From: Rhodococcus sp. CH91
GTDB lineage: Bacteria; Actinomycetota; Actinomycetes; Mycobacteriales; Mycobacteriaceae
Assembly: GCF_022554085.1 (NCBI RefSeq)
Contig: NZ_JAKFYR010000011.1
Location: 127,600-182,279 of the forward strand
Direction of reading: 5' to 3'
Length of the DNA: 54,680 nucleotides
Below are positions 41,816 to 50,204 of the stretch, piece by piece. How positions within the stretch are numbered: the stretch's first letter is position 1; every line of letters begins with the position of its first letter. The position numbers and the translations under genes were made by a program. Below the pieces are notes generated by a model. That model was given only the letters and a program-made list of their open reading frames with translations. It was not told the origin of the DNA and did no database searches.

Positions 41816-43278
41816 CGGTCGAACCACGGGCGTGCCTGTTCGAGTTCGGCCGCGAGCGCGAGCAGTGTCGTCTCCCCGCCGAGTGGCGCGACGAACTGCA
41901 CCCCGAGTGGAAGACCCTCCGGAGTCCAGTGCAGAGGCAGTGAGATCGCCGGTCTGCCGGTGATGTTCGCCAGTTGCGTGTACGGGACGGGACCGAGATT
42001 CTCGTCGACCATCCTGTCGATGAACCCCGCACGTCGGGCGATCCACGTCGCGCGGCTCGTCAGGAGCACCTGCCCGACGGCGCGCATCCACCGCGGTGTC
42101 GCGAGTTCGCCGATCCGGACCGGAGGCGTAGCGAGAGTGGGTGTGAGCAACAGGTCGTAGCGCTCGTGGAAGGCGGCGAGGCCGCGGGTATGGTCCGCCC
42201 ACCTCCTGAGCGCCGCGAGATATTCCGACGCCGGGACGGCTCGCCCCAGGGCGGCCATCATGCGGGTGTCGAACTCGAACGCATCCGCACCGGCTCCCGA
42301 TCGCCTGCGCGCATCGTCGATTTCGGCGGCGGCCGTGGCGAACCACATCGTGAGGAAGTCCTCGGCGAGTCGCCGCTCGTCGATGCCGGTCGCCGCAGGC
42401 TCCACCCGGTGCCCGAGCTCGCCGAGAAGCGCGGCAGCGTCCTCCACGGCAGCGATCGCCTCCGGATGGACCGGGGTCCCGAGCGGGGACGGCGTCGTGT
42501 AGCCGATCCGCAGGCGCGCCGGAGGTCGTGCGATGGCCCCGGCGAAGGACTCCGCGGGCGGCACCACGCTGTAGGGCCCCGCCGGATACGGGCCGGCCAT
42601 CACGTCGAGAAACGCGGCGGCGTCGCGGACCGTCCGGGTGATGACCCCGTTCGTGGCGGCGCCGTGCAGCGGTTCTCCGCCCCGGGGGCCGGTCGGCACG
42701 AGTCCGCGACCGGGTTTGAGACCGACCAGTCCGCAACATGCCGAGGGGATCCGGATGGACCCTCCGCCGTCACTGGCACCGGCGGCCGGGACCACCCCCG
42801 CCGCGACGGCCGCAGCCGAACCACCCGACGATCCACCCGGCGTCCGCGAGGTGTCCCAGGGGTTGCGGGTGGCGCCGAAGGCCTCCGGTTCGGTGATCCC
42901 CTTCGCTCCGAATTCCGGGGTGTTGGTCTTGCCGAACGGGACGAGTCCGGCGCCGAGCCAGCGGTCGACGATGGCCGAGTTGTCCTCGGCGGGCAGCGCC
43001 GCGAGGGCTCGGGAGCCACTCGAGGTGGGCACTCCGGCGATGTCCTGACCGAGGTCCTTGACGAGGAACGGCACCCCTCCCAGCGGGCCGGAAGGCGATT
43101 CGCCCGCCCGCGCGCGGGCGTCCTCGTCGAGGCGGCGTACGACGGTGTTCAAGGCCGGTTCGACGACCTCGAGTCTGCCGATCGCGGCATCGAGCAGCTC
43201 ATGCGCCGACACCTGCCCCGTCGCGACGAGTTCGGCGAGACCGACCGCGTCGTGACGCCGATATTCCGAATAGTCCAT
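41758..43278 (-). CDS. Amidase signature family enzyme
   Basis: This 506-residue enzyme hydrolyses a C-N amide bond. The amidase-signature triad is visible: Lys in GGVPFLVKDLGQDI (about residue 74), cis-Ser in PGGSSGGSAAAVAAG (about 149) and nucleophile Ser in GASDGGGSIRIPSACCG (about 173). It lacks GatA-specific segments, so it is a free-standing amidase of unknown substrate. GGGGGAC precedes the ATG. With the GNAT gene it forms an insertion in the sugar-modification locus. The two converge with a 58-base overlap. Confidence 0.9.
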   Translation of the reverse strand: MDYSEYRRHDAVGLAELVATGQVSAHELLDAAIGRLEVVEPALNTVVRRLDEDARARAGESPSGPLGGVPFLVKDLGQDIAGVPTSSGSRALAALPAEDNSAIVDRWLGAGLVPFGKTNTPEFGAKGITEPEAFGATRNPWDTSRTPGGSSGGSAAAVAAGVVPAAGASDGGGSIRIPSACCGLVGLKPGRGLVPTGPRGGEPLHGAATNGVITRTVRDAAAFLDVMAGPYPAGPYSVVPPAESFAGAIARPPARLRIGYTTPSPLGTPVHPEAIAAVEDAAALLGELGHRVEPAATGIDERRLAEDFLTMWFATAAAEIDDARRRSGAGADAFEFDTRMMAALGRAVPASEYLAALRRWADHTRGLAAFHERYDLLLTPTLATPPVRIGELATPRWMRAVGQVLLTSRATWIARRAGFIDRMVDENLGPVPYTQLANITGRPAISLPLHWTPEGLPLGVQFVAPLGGETTLLALAAELEQARPWFDRQPPLAPASGLPSEPSALR

Positions 43279-43314
43279 CGCTGTCCCCCGACAGTGTTCC
43301 GGCGCGCTCGGTGA

Positions 43315-44070
43315 CTAGTGCACGTCCGCGGGTGTCTCCCCCGCCTTCTTCCGTGCGATGTCGGCGAGTGCTGCCTCCCGTGCGGCGCGCTCGGCGGCCG
43401 CGCTCTCCCACGTCATCTTACGATTCTTGACCACCTTGGCGGGCGAGCCGACGGCGATGCTGTAGTCGGGGATGTCGCCCTTGACGACGGCGTGCGCCCC
43501 GAGCACCGACCCGCGACCGACCCGGGTGCCACGAAGCACCGTGACCTTGGCCGCGATCCAGGTGTCCGGGCCGATACGGACCGGGCTCTTGACGATGCCC
43601 TGGTCCTTGATGGGATAGGTGATGTCCTCGGTGCGGTGGTCGAAGTCGCAGATGTAGCACCAGTCCGCGACCAGGGTCGACGCCCCGATCTCGATGTCGA
43701 GATAGGTGTTGACGACGTTGTCCTTGCCGAAGACCACCTTGTCGCCGATCCGGAGCGAACCCTCGTGGCAGCGGATCGCGTTCCCGTCGCCGATGTGGAC
43801 CCACTTGCCGATCTCGAGGCGCGACAGCTCGGGTGTCGCATGGATCTCGACGTTCTTGCCCAGGAACACCATGCCGCGCAGGACCACGTGCGGATTGGCC
43901 AGCCGGAACTTCGCCAGGCGGTAGTACCGCACCAGATACCAGGGCGTGTACGCCTTGTTCTCCAGCACCCATTTCAGAGAGGACAATGTCAGGAATCGTG
44001 CCTGCTCGGAATCCCTGCGACGGGACCCGCGCCACCTCGCCGACAGAGGTGCACCCCACATGCTCGTCAT
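43315..44070 (-). CDS. Left-handed beta-helix O-acetyltransferase (Rv3034c-like)
   Basis: This 251-residue acyltransferase has about 70 leading residues with a predicted amphipathic stretch (YTPWYLVRYYRLAKF). Hexapeptide-repeat coils follow (RLEIGKWVHIGDGNAIRC, RIGDKVVFGKDNVVN, RIGPDTWIAAKVTVLRG, RVGRGSVLGAHAVVKGD) and the family end SIAVGSPAKVVKNRK. It should use acetyl-CoA or another acyl-CoA. The M. tuberculosis homologue is proposed to acylate MGLP, which fits the upstream glucan genes. The ATG is six bases after TAGGCT. Confidence 0.86.
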   Translation of the reverse strand: MTSMWGAPLSARWRGSRRRDSEQARFLTLSSLKWVLENKAYTPWYLVRYYRLAKFRLANPHVVLRGMVFLGKNVEIHATPELSRLEIGKWVHIGDGNAIRCHEGSLRIGDKVVFGKDNVVNTYLDIEIGASTLVADWCYICDFDHRTEDITYPIKDQGIVKSPVRIGPDTWIAAKVTVLRGTRVGRGSVLGAHAVVKGDIPDYSIAVGSPAKVVKNRKMTWESAAAERAAREAALADIARKKAGETPADVH

Positions 44071-44076
44071 AGGGGC

Positions 44077-44082
44077 AGCCTA
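44077..44082 (-). promoter_or_regulatory. -10 box of the acetyltransferase gene (leaderless start)
   Basis: TAGGCT lies six bases before the ATG at 44070, with no Shine-Dalgarno between. Confidence 0.55.
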
Positions 44083-44163
44083 CGGTCCGCCTCCGTCGCG
44101 GTACACGCGCCCCGGCCCGATACGCTGACACGTCGAATCGTTCGCCTGTGGAGGAGTTGAGTG

Positions 44164-45480
44164 ATGCGGGGTGTCCTGCGGACCGCGGTGCCGGCGCTGA
44201 CGGTGGTCTTCGCGCTGAGCGCGTGCGGCACCGGCGCCGACACCGACGACGTGTTGTCGGCGGGCGGGTGGCCGGGGCGCCACTCCGATGCCCGCAACAG
44301 CAACACCGCGACCGCCGACGGCGTCGAGAACCTCGCGGACGCCTGGACGCGGCCGTTGGGCGGCGCGGTGGGCTCTCCGGCCGGGATCGCGGCCAACGGT
44401 CAGATCTCCGTGACCGCAGCGACGGAGTCCGGCTGCAATCTGTTCTCCTTCCAGATGGATACGGGCCGCAAGCGCTGGTGCACACGGCTCGCGCCCGCCG
44501 TCGCGACCGTCACCCCCGTCTCCGACGCGGTCGCCAACATCTACGTCGGTGAGGACGGCGGGCTGCTGTCGTTCAACGAGCACGGCCAACGCCGCTGGCG
44601 CATCCCCGTGAGCGGCACCCCGCGCAGCGCACAGTTCACCTCCGATGGAAACCTGCTGGTGGTCACTCATTTCGGGCAGGTCAACGTCGTCGACCCGCAG
44701 ACGGGACAGCTCGAGGCGCCCCTGTTCGATCTCGTGCCGATACCCACCCTGGGCGACGGGCAGAACGTCCCCCGACTCGCGAGCGACCACGGCCTGCCGG
44801 CCTGTTTCGGGGGTTCGGAGGACTGCCCGGTGGCCACCACTCCGGCCGTCGACACCGCCACGGATCGCATCTTCGTCACCGTATGGCGCCCGGGCTCGGA
44901 CCGATCCGCACTGGTGGCACTGCGGTACACCGCAGGCGACGGCGCCGGGGTGCGCGAGGAATGGTCCGCGACCGATCTCCCGGGTGGCGCCGTGACGAGT
45001 CCGGTCCTCTCCGGGGACCGTTCCACCGTCTACGTCCACGACGGGGAGGGCACGCTGTGGGCGCTGGATGCGTCGACCGGGCAGCCCCGCTGGAGCCACG
45101 AGACGGCAGGTCCTGTCGCCACCGGTCCCAGCGTCACCGCAGACGGATTGCTGCTGCTCGCGTCGGCGGACGGCAGTGCCGCGACGACGGCGTTACGCGA
45201 CAACGGCGACAGCGTCGAGACGGTGTGGGAACGCGCGGACCTCCGCCCGTACGGCGCCCCGGCGGTGACCGCGGACGGGCTGGCCTATGTCGTCGTCGAC
45301 GGCGAGGAAGGGCTCGTCGCGACGGTGTTCGACGTCGCGGACGGGCGGACGGTCGACGAGGAACCGCTCGAGCCCTCCCCCGGCCTGCCGGTCGGGACCG
45401 GAATCGGTCCGGACGGGGAGTTCGTGATCACCACGGTGGACGGCGACGTGACGGTGCTGCGTGCACCCGACTCAGTGTGA
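44164..45480 (+). CDS. PQQ-type beta-propeller lipoprotein (Rv3035-like)
   Basis: This 438-residue exported lipoprotein has a signal peptide ending in a clear lipobox, FALSACGTG (Cys about residue 20). About eight beta-propeller blades of the PQQ-like type follow, such as LFSFQMDTGRKRWCTRL, LLSFNEHGQRRWRIPV and LWALDASTGQPRWSHET. It would sit on the outer face of the membrane. No catalytic residues are evident, so it may be a scaffold or binding protein, as BamB-like propellers are. GGAGGAG is seven bases before the ATG at 44164; a GTG one codon upstream is too close. It overlaps the next gene tail to tail by nine bases. Confidence 0.84.
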   Translation: MRGVLRTAVPALTVVFALSACGTGADTDDVLSAGGWPGRHSDARNSNTATADGVENLADAWTRPLGGAVGSPAGIAANGQISVTAATESGCNLFSFQMDTGRKRWCTRLAPAVATVTPVSDAVANIYVGEDGGLLSFNEHGQRRWRIPVSGTPRSAQFTSDGNLLVVTHFGQVNVVDPQTGQLEAPLFDLVPIPTLGDGQNVPRLASDHGLPACFGGSEDCPVATTPAVDTATDRIFVTVWRPGSDRSALVALRYTAGDGAGVREEWSATDLPGGAVTSPVLSGDRSTVYVHDGEGTLWALDASTGQPRWSHETAGPVATGPSVTADGLLLLASADGSAATTALRDNGDSVETVWERADLRPYGAPAVTADGLAYVVVDGEEGLVATVFDVADGRTVDEEPLEPSPGLPVGTGIGPDGEFVITTVDGDVTVLRAPDSV

Positions 45481-46629
45481 GGGTGTACAGACGAACGCTT
45501 CCGCGGTCCGGCCGATCCGGGTGACGACCACGCTGAGAGAGGCCGATCCGCGTAACTTGAGCCGGGGACGCACGACCGCCGGGTCGATGTCGACCCCGCG
45601 TACGAGGATCTCGACCGCGCCGCAATCACGGCGTGCGAGCGCCTGACGCAGCGCCTTCTCGCTGTATTTGAGCCGCTCGACGATGCGGAAGCCCCGTACT
45701 CCCTCGGGGAGGCGGTCGCCGGTGAGATAGGCGATCCGCGGGTCGAGTTGCCACAGTCCGTGCTCCGCCGCGTAGTGGCGGACGAGACCGGCACGGACGA
45801 TCGCTCCGTCCGGATCGACGATCCACTCCCCGGGCTCACGCTCGGGGATGTCGTCGTCGACTGCGTCGGTGACCTCGAAACCGGTGCCGTCCGAACGCAG
45901 TACCGTCGCCCGGCGACGCACGTCCGGACTGCTCAGGCCCGGCGAGTAGAGGCACGCTTCACGGACTCCCCCGTCGAGCGAGACGATCTCCACTTCGCCG
46001 GCCCAGTCGAGCGAATCGAAATCCAGCCCGGGCGCGCACTTCACGGCCAGATCCCGGCCTTCGTAGACATCGAGAAGGTCGGGCAGAGGCGGTTGCAGCG
46101 CGGCGGGGTCGTGGGTACGCCGGCCCCCTGCTCGGCGGGCAGGGTCGGCGATCACCGTGGTGCCTCTCGTCACGGGGCGCAGGGCATCGGCGCGCAGCAG
46201 GTGCGCGCCGGGGACGTTGTGCCCTGCCATCGCCAGTCGCACCTCGTCGAGATCGCTGCCGATCACGGTGTCGGCCACCCCGACGAGTGCGGCGAGTTCG
46301 GCACCGATCGAGCACGTCACGTCGTGTACGACCCGTCCGCGTAGTCGGTGGGCCCGGTGGGCCGCGACCTGTGTGGGGGTCGACTGCTGCAGAGCGTCGT
46401 CGGTGAAGATCCACGCCGAGGCCCCGCCGATCTTCGCCTCCGCTCTGCGACGCAACATGACCGTTTCGACCAGCATCGCGGCACGATCACCGAAATGCGT
46501 ACGCGCCCAGCCGATGTCGGCGAGGCGCGTACGCGTCGTCAGTTCCCGGCCGGCGACCCGCGCGAGCGCGTCGCGGCCGTCGTCCGACGTCAGATACTCG
46601 ACGTCGGCGAGGGTGAAGTCGTAGCCCAA
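45472..46629 (-). CDS. SAM-methyltransferase / THUMP-like domain protein (Rv3037c-like)
   Basis: This 385-residue protein has an N-terminal helical part and a class I methyltransferase-like fold (VHDVTCSIGAELAALVGVADTVIGSDLD, then ADPARRAGGRRTHDP). The C-terminal region (about 290-385) matches the THUMP-like domain of this actinobacterial family. Nucleic-acid methylation is plausible, while the M. tuberculosis homologue has also been proposed to act in MGLP synthesis. The start is unusual: TTG at 46629 follows directly on the TAG stop of the preceding gene in the same frame, so no earlier start is possible. Confidence 0.8.
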   Translation of the reverse strand: MGYDFTLADVEYLTSDDGRDALARVAGRELTTRTRLADIGWARTHFGDRAAMLVETVMLRRRAEAKIGGASAWIFTDDALQQSTPTQVAAHRAHRLRGRVVHDVTCSIGAELAALVGVADTVIGSDLDEVRLAMAGHNVPGAHLLRADALRPVTRGTTVIADPARRAGGRRTHDPAALQPPLPDLLDVYEGRDLAVKCAPGLDFDSLDWAGEVEIVSLDGGVREACLYSPGLSSPDVRRRATVLRSDGTGFEVTDAVDDDIPEREPGEWIVDPDGAIVRAGLVRHYAAEHGLWQLDPRIAYLTGDRLPEGVRGFRIVERLKYSEKALRQALARRDCGAVEILVRGVDIDPAVVRPRLKLRGSASLSVVVTRIGRTAEAFVCTPSH

Positions 46630-47607
46630 CTACTTACCGGGCTTCACACCGGTGATCATGACGTTGTAGAAGAAGCTGCGGGGAACGACGTGCTTGAGCA
46701 CGTTCTCGTCCAGCCAGCTCAACGTCTTCCATCCACCGAAGGCGAACTTCGCCCAGTTCCAGCCGAGCTTCTCCTGCGGCACCGCGGCCTCGAAGGTACG
46801 CACCGGCCAGCCGAGCAGCGCCGCGGCGAATTCCTCACTCGACGCTTTAACCTCGACGGCACCGGCCGACGAGGCCAGGTTCTCGAGATCCGAGGGGTCG
46901 AAGGTGTGCAGGTCGACGACGGCCTCGAGGGCGGCCGCCCGGGAGGACTCGTCGAGTTCGGTCTGCGGACGACGCCAGTCGCGCAAGAAGGGCAGCCGGG
47001 TGATATTGGTCGTGGCCTCCCAGGTGACCCGGCCGAGCAGGCGCGCATAGGCGTTGCCGATCGTGCTGGGTTCACCGGCGAAGACGAACCGGCCACCGGG
47101 CTTCAGCACGCGCAACACCTCGCGGAGAGACTGCTCGACGTCCGGGATGTGATGCAGCACAGCATGTCCGACCACGAGGTCGAAGGTGTTGTCCTCGTAG
47201 GGAATGGTTTCGGCGTCGGCGACGCGGCCGTCGACGTCGAGACCGAGATTCTCGGCGTTGCGCAGCGCGACCTTCACCATGCCGGGCGACAGATCGGTGA
47301 CCGACCCGCTCTTCGCGACCCCACCCTGCATGAGATTGAGGAGGAAGAAGCCGGTGCCGCAACCGAGTTCGAGAGCGCGCTCGTAGGGCAGGGGCTGGTC
47401 GCCCGCAGCGGCGACGAACCGGCCCTTGGCGTAGTCGATGCAGCGCTCGTCGTACGAGATGGACCACTTCTCGTCGTACGTCTCGGCTTCCCAGTCGTGG
47501 TAGAGAACCTGGGCGAGCTTGGTGTCCTCGAGGGCTGCCGCGACCTCTTCGGCCGTGGCGTGCGGATTCGGCGCGGGGTCGACCCCGTCGGTCCTGCTGG
47601 CAGTCAT
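46630..47607 (-). CDS. SAM-dependent methyltransferase (Rv3038c-like)
   Basis: This 325-residue class I methyltransferase has motif I ALELGCGTGFFLLNLMQGG (about residue 80), VTDLSPGMVKVALRNAE (about 105), and the motif pair AETIPYEDNTFDLVVGHAVLHHI and LKPGGRFVFAGEP. The closing segment (WKTLSWLDENVLKHVVPRSF) is family-specific. Its substrate is unknown. The ATG is preceded at six bases by TAGGAT, so its mRNA is likely leaderless. The next gene starts directly on its stop codon. Confidence 0.85.
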   Translation of the reverse strand: MTASRTDGVDPAPNPHATAEEVAAALEDTKLAQVLYHDWEAETYDEKWSISYDERCIDYAKGRFVAAAGDQPLPYERALELGCGTGFFLLNLMQGGVAKSGSVTDLSPGMVKVALRNAENLGLDVDGRVADAETIPYEDNTFDLVVGHAVLHHIPDVEQSLREVLRVLKPGGRFVFAGEPSTIGNAYARLLGRVTWEATTNITRLPFLRDWRRPQTELDESSRAAALEAVVDLHTFDPSDLENLASSAGAVEVKASSEEFAAALLGWPVRTFEAAVPQEKLGWNWAKFAFGGWKTLSWLDENVLKHVVPRSFFYNVMITGVKPGK

Positions 47608-47613
47608 GCGGTG

Positions 47614-47619
47614 ATCCTA
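47614..47619 (-). promoter_or_regulatory. -10 box of the Rv3038c-like gene (leaderless start)
   Basis: TAGGAT lies six bases before the ATG at 47607. Confidence 0.55.
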
Positions 47620-47660
47620 CTCATCGGTAAGCTGTGGACAAGTACAGGTGCCGGCCGATG

Positions 47661-48440
47661 TCACTCGCCGACGAACGTCGCCTTGCCCGGCCCGTTCTCC
47701 AGGAACGACTCGAGGCCGATCGTGCGGTCCTTCGTGGCGAACAGGGCGGCGAAAACGTGCTGCTCGATCTTCAGCCCCGTGTCCAGATCCGTGTCGAGCC
47801 CCTGGTCGATCGCAGCCTTCGCCGCGGCCAGTGCCCGCGAGGCCGCCCCGGTGAACTGCCCGGCCCAGCGGCGCGCCGCCTCGTAGACGTCGTCCGGCGC
47901 GACGACCTCGTCGACCAGTCCGATGGTCAGCGCCTCTTCGGCACCGACGAAACGGCCGGTGAACACGATGTCCTTCGCCTTCGCCGGACCGACGAGCCGG
48001 GCCAGCCGCTGCGTGCCCCCGCCACCGGGAATGATGCCGAGCAGGATCTCGGGCGTCCCCAGCTTGACGTTGTCGCCGACGATGCGGCGGTCGGCACCGA
48101 GCGCCAGTTCGAGACCCCCACCGAGCGCGTAACCGGTGATCGCGGCGACAGTGGGCTTGGGGATGTCGGCGATCGATCCGAGAGCCGACTGCAGGTCGCC
48201 GGCGATCTCGCTCATCCGCACGAAGTCGAGTTCGGCCAGTTCCTTGATGTCGGCGCCGGCTGCGAAGACCTTCTCGCCGCCGTAGACGATCACCGCCTTC
48301 ACGTCGGCTCGCACCGTCGCCTGGCGCGCAGCCTCTCTGATCTCCTCCTGAAGCTGACGGTTCAGAGCGTTCATCGGCGGGCGGTCCAGACGGATGGTGC
48401 CGATCCCGTCGGAGACCTCGAGGGTCACGAATTCAGCCAT
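47661..48440 (-). CDS. Enoyl-CoA hydratase/isomerase family protein
   Basis: This 259-residue crotonase-fold enzyme has the oxyanion-hole segments VYGGEKVFAAGADIKELAEL (about residues 52-71) and ALGGGLELALGADRRI (about 105). The two catalytic acids fit the hydratase pattern: Glu in GTPEILLGIIPGGGGTQRL and the one in the preceding helix. It would hydrate trans-2-enoyl-CoA in beta-oxidation, and the presence of etfBA in the window is compatible. It is the positional match of Rv3039c (EchA17). Its -10 box TAGGCT contains the stop codon of the upstream NUDIX gene. Confidence 0.92.
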   Translation of the reverse strand: MAEFVTLEVSDGIGTIRLDRPPMNALNRQLQEEIREAARQATVRADVKAVIVYGGEKVFAAGADIKELAELDFVRMSEIAGDLQSALGSIADIPKPTVAAITGYALGGGLELALGADRRIVGDNVKLGTPEILLGIIPGGGGTQRLARLVGPAKAKDIVFTGRFVGAEEALTIGLVDEVVAPDDVYEAARRWAGQFTGAASRALAAAKAAIDQGLDTDLDTGLKIEQHVFAALFATKDRTIGLESFLENGPGKATFVGE

Positions 48441-48447
48441 GGCGTTC

Positions 48448-48453
48448 AGCCTA
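48448..48453 (-). promoter_or_regulatory. -10 box of the enoyl-CoA hydratase gene, overlapping the NUDIX stop codon
   Basis: TAGGCT lies seven bases before the ATG at 48440, and its first three bases are the TAG stop of the NUDIX gene. Confidence 0.52.
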
Positions 48454-49287
48454 GATGTCGGAACGCCGGGCCCACGGATGAGTACCTGCCTCGTAGTAGG
48501 CCTCGTCGCCGTCGAACGCGATGTGGATCGCTCCGTCGTCGCGGCGGCTCATCACGGGCAGGACCGGTTCGATGACCGGATCGGCCCTCATGATGTCGGC
48601 GACCGTGCCGAACCCCGACAGGATCGACAGCTGACTCCACGTGGGCGGCAGCAGAATGCAACGCCCCGACCGCCAGTCGGCGAGGGCCTCGTCCGCGGTC
48701 TGCCACTGCACCAGATCGGTCTCACTGGTATTTCCGTCCGCCCGCTGCCCCTGAGGGACGGCGGCGACGAAGAAATGCGTGTCGTAGCGGCGGCGCTCCC
48801 CCAGCGGAGTGATCCAGTTCGCCTGCGGCCGCAGCAGATCCGCGCGCAACACGAGGTCCTCCCGTTCCAGGAAGTCACCGAAGGACAGTTCCCGCGCCTC
48901 GAGCAAGCGCCGCGCCTGCGCGTACTCGGTGGTGTCGGCCACGACGGTATCCGGGCTGGGCCCGGCCAGCAGAACGCCGCATTCCTCGAAGGTCTCGCGC
49001 ACCGCGGCGAGCACCAACGCGCGCGCCCGGTCCTCACCGACGGCGAACTTCTCTGCCCACCAGGACACCTCAGGCCCGGTCCACCGCACCTCGGCGTCGG
49101 TGTCGGACGGATCGACACCGCCGCCGGGGAATACGGTCATGCCACCGGCGAAGTCCATACCGACGACGCGGCGCTGGAGGAACACCTCCACCCCGCGCGG
49201 CGAGTCCTGCACGAGCATCACGGTGGACGCGTCGCGGATGGGTACCGCGGTCGGATCGAAGGAGGATGCCGAGCGATCGTTGGCCAT
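48451..49287 (-). CDS. NUDIX hydrolase with interrupted NUDIX box (Rv3040c-like)
   Basis: This 278-residue protein shows DFAGGMTVFPGGGVDPSD (about residues 45-62), then a 30-residue insertion, then AAVRETFEECGVLL (about 93-106). Together these make a split NUDIX box with its REtxEEcG helix intact, as in the eukaryotic NUDT19 and bacterial long-form group. Metal-dependent hydrolysis of a nucleoside diphosphate-linked compound, possibly CoA derivatives, is expected. Its neighbour is an enoyl-CoA hydratase, which fits a CoA link. The ATG is six bases after TAGGTT. Confidence 0.85.
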   Translation of the reverse strand: MANDRSASSFDPTAVPIRDASTVMLVQDSPRGVEVFLQRRVVGMDFAGGMTVFPGGGVDPSDTDAEVRWTGPEVSWWAEKFAVGEDRARALVLAAVRETFEECGVLLAGPSPDTVVADTTEYAQARRLLEARELSFGDFLEREDLVLRADLLRPQANWITPLGERRRYDTHFFVAAVPQGQRADGNTSETDLVQWQTADEALADWRSGRCILLPPTWSQLSILSGFGTVADIMRADPVIEPVLPVMSRRDDGAIHIAFDGDEAYYEAGTHPWARRSDI

Positions 49288-49293
49288 GGCCTC

Positions 49294-49299
49294 AACCTA
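49294..49299 (-). promoter_or_regulatory. -10 box of the NUDIX gene (leaderless start)
   Basis: TAGGTT lies six bases before the ATG at 49287. The sequence between has no ribosome-binding site. Confidence 0.52.
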
Positions 49300-49330
49300 A
49301 CCGATGGCCCGAGCACCGCCCGAGCCGGAG

Positions 49331-50161
49331 TTATCTCCGGTGTCGTCCCGGCTGCCGCGTGCGGCGCGCGAAGAACCGGTCGTCGACCTTGTCCAGCGAG
49401 ATCGACTGGCTGAAGGCGGCACTGAGGTTCTCGGCGGTGATCACGTCGTCGAGCAGACCCTGCGCCACGACCCCACCCTCCTTCAGGAGCATCGCGTGCG
49501 TGAAACCGGGCGGAATCTCCTCGACATGGTGGGTGACGAGCACGATCGCAGGGGCGTCCGGATCGGCGGCGAGCGTGCCGAGCCGCGCCACGAGTTCCTC
49601 ACGGCCGCCGAGGTCCAGACCCGCCGCCGGTTCGTCGAGGAGCAGCAGTTCCGGGTCGGTCATCAGCGCCCGGGCGATGAGGACACGCTTGCGCTCGCCT
49701 TCCGACAACGTCCCGTACCGGCGATCGGCGAGATGTTCCGCTCCGAGGCTCTCGAGCATCTCCACCGCGCGGGTCGTGTCGATGTCGTCGTACTGCTCGC
49801 GCCAGCGTCCCAGCACGCCGTAACCCGCCGAGAGCACCAGGTCGGTGACCTTCTCGTCGTTCGGCACCCGACTGGCCAATGCCGCCGAAGACAATCCGAT
49901 CCGAGGTCGCAACTCGGACAGATCGGTCCGGCCGAAGGTCTCGGCGAGCACGTGCGCGGTACCCGAGGTCGGAAAGGTCTCGGCAGCCGCGACCCGCAGG
50001 AGGGTCGTCTTCCCGGCGCCGTTGGGTCCGAGGACCACCCAGCGTTCGTCGAGTTCCACCTTCCAGGTCACGGGGCCGACGAGGACGTTTCCGCCGCGTC
50101 GCACCATTACGTCGTCGAATTCGATGAGCAGATCGGGATCAGGTTGTGCCACGACGTCCAT
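49331..50161 (-). CDS. ABC transporter ATP-binding protein (Rv3041c-like)
   Basis: This 276-residue ATPase is complete: Walker A GPNGAGKTTLLR (about residue 45), signature GTLSEGERKRVLIARAL (about 145) and Walker B ELLLLDEPAAGLD (about 170), with the H-loop in VLVTHHVEEI. No permease gene adjoins it, so the partner is encoded elsewhere or it is a non-transport ATPase. The VEEIPPGFTHAMLL segment is typical of the YlmA/ModF-like actinobacterial group. Divergent from glgX with 43 bases between starts. The basic tail is short. Confidence 0.88.
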   Translation of the reverse strand: MDVVAQPDPDLLIEFDDVMVRRGGNVLVGPVTWKVELDERWVVLGPNGAGKTTLLRVAAAETFPTSGTAHVLAETFGRTDLSELRPRIGLSSAALASRVPNDEKVTDLVLSAGYGVLGRWREQYDDIDTTRAVEMLESLGAEHLADRRYGTLSEGERKRVLIARALMTDPELLLLDEPAAGLDLGGREELVARLGTLAADPDAPAIVLVTHHVEEIPPGFTHAMLLKEGGVVAQGLLDDVITAENLSAAFSQSISLDKVDDRFFARRTRQPGRHRR

Positions 50162-50204
50162 CTTGTCTTACGTCCGAGCCCGAAACGCGGCAGGATCGGT
50201 TCCC

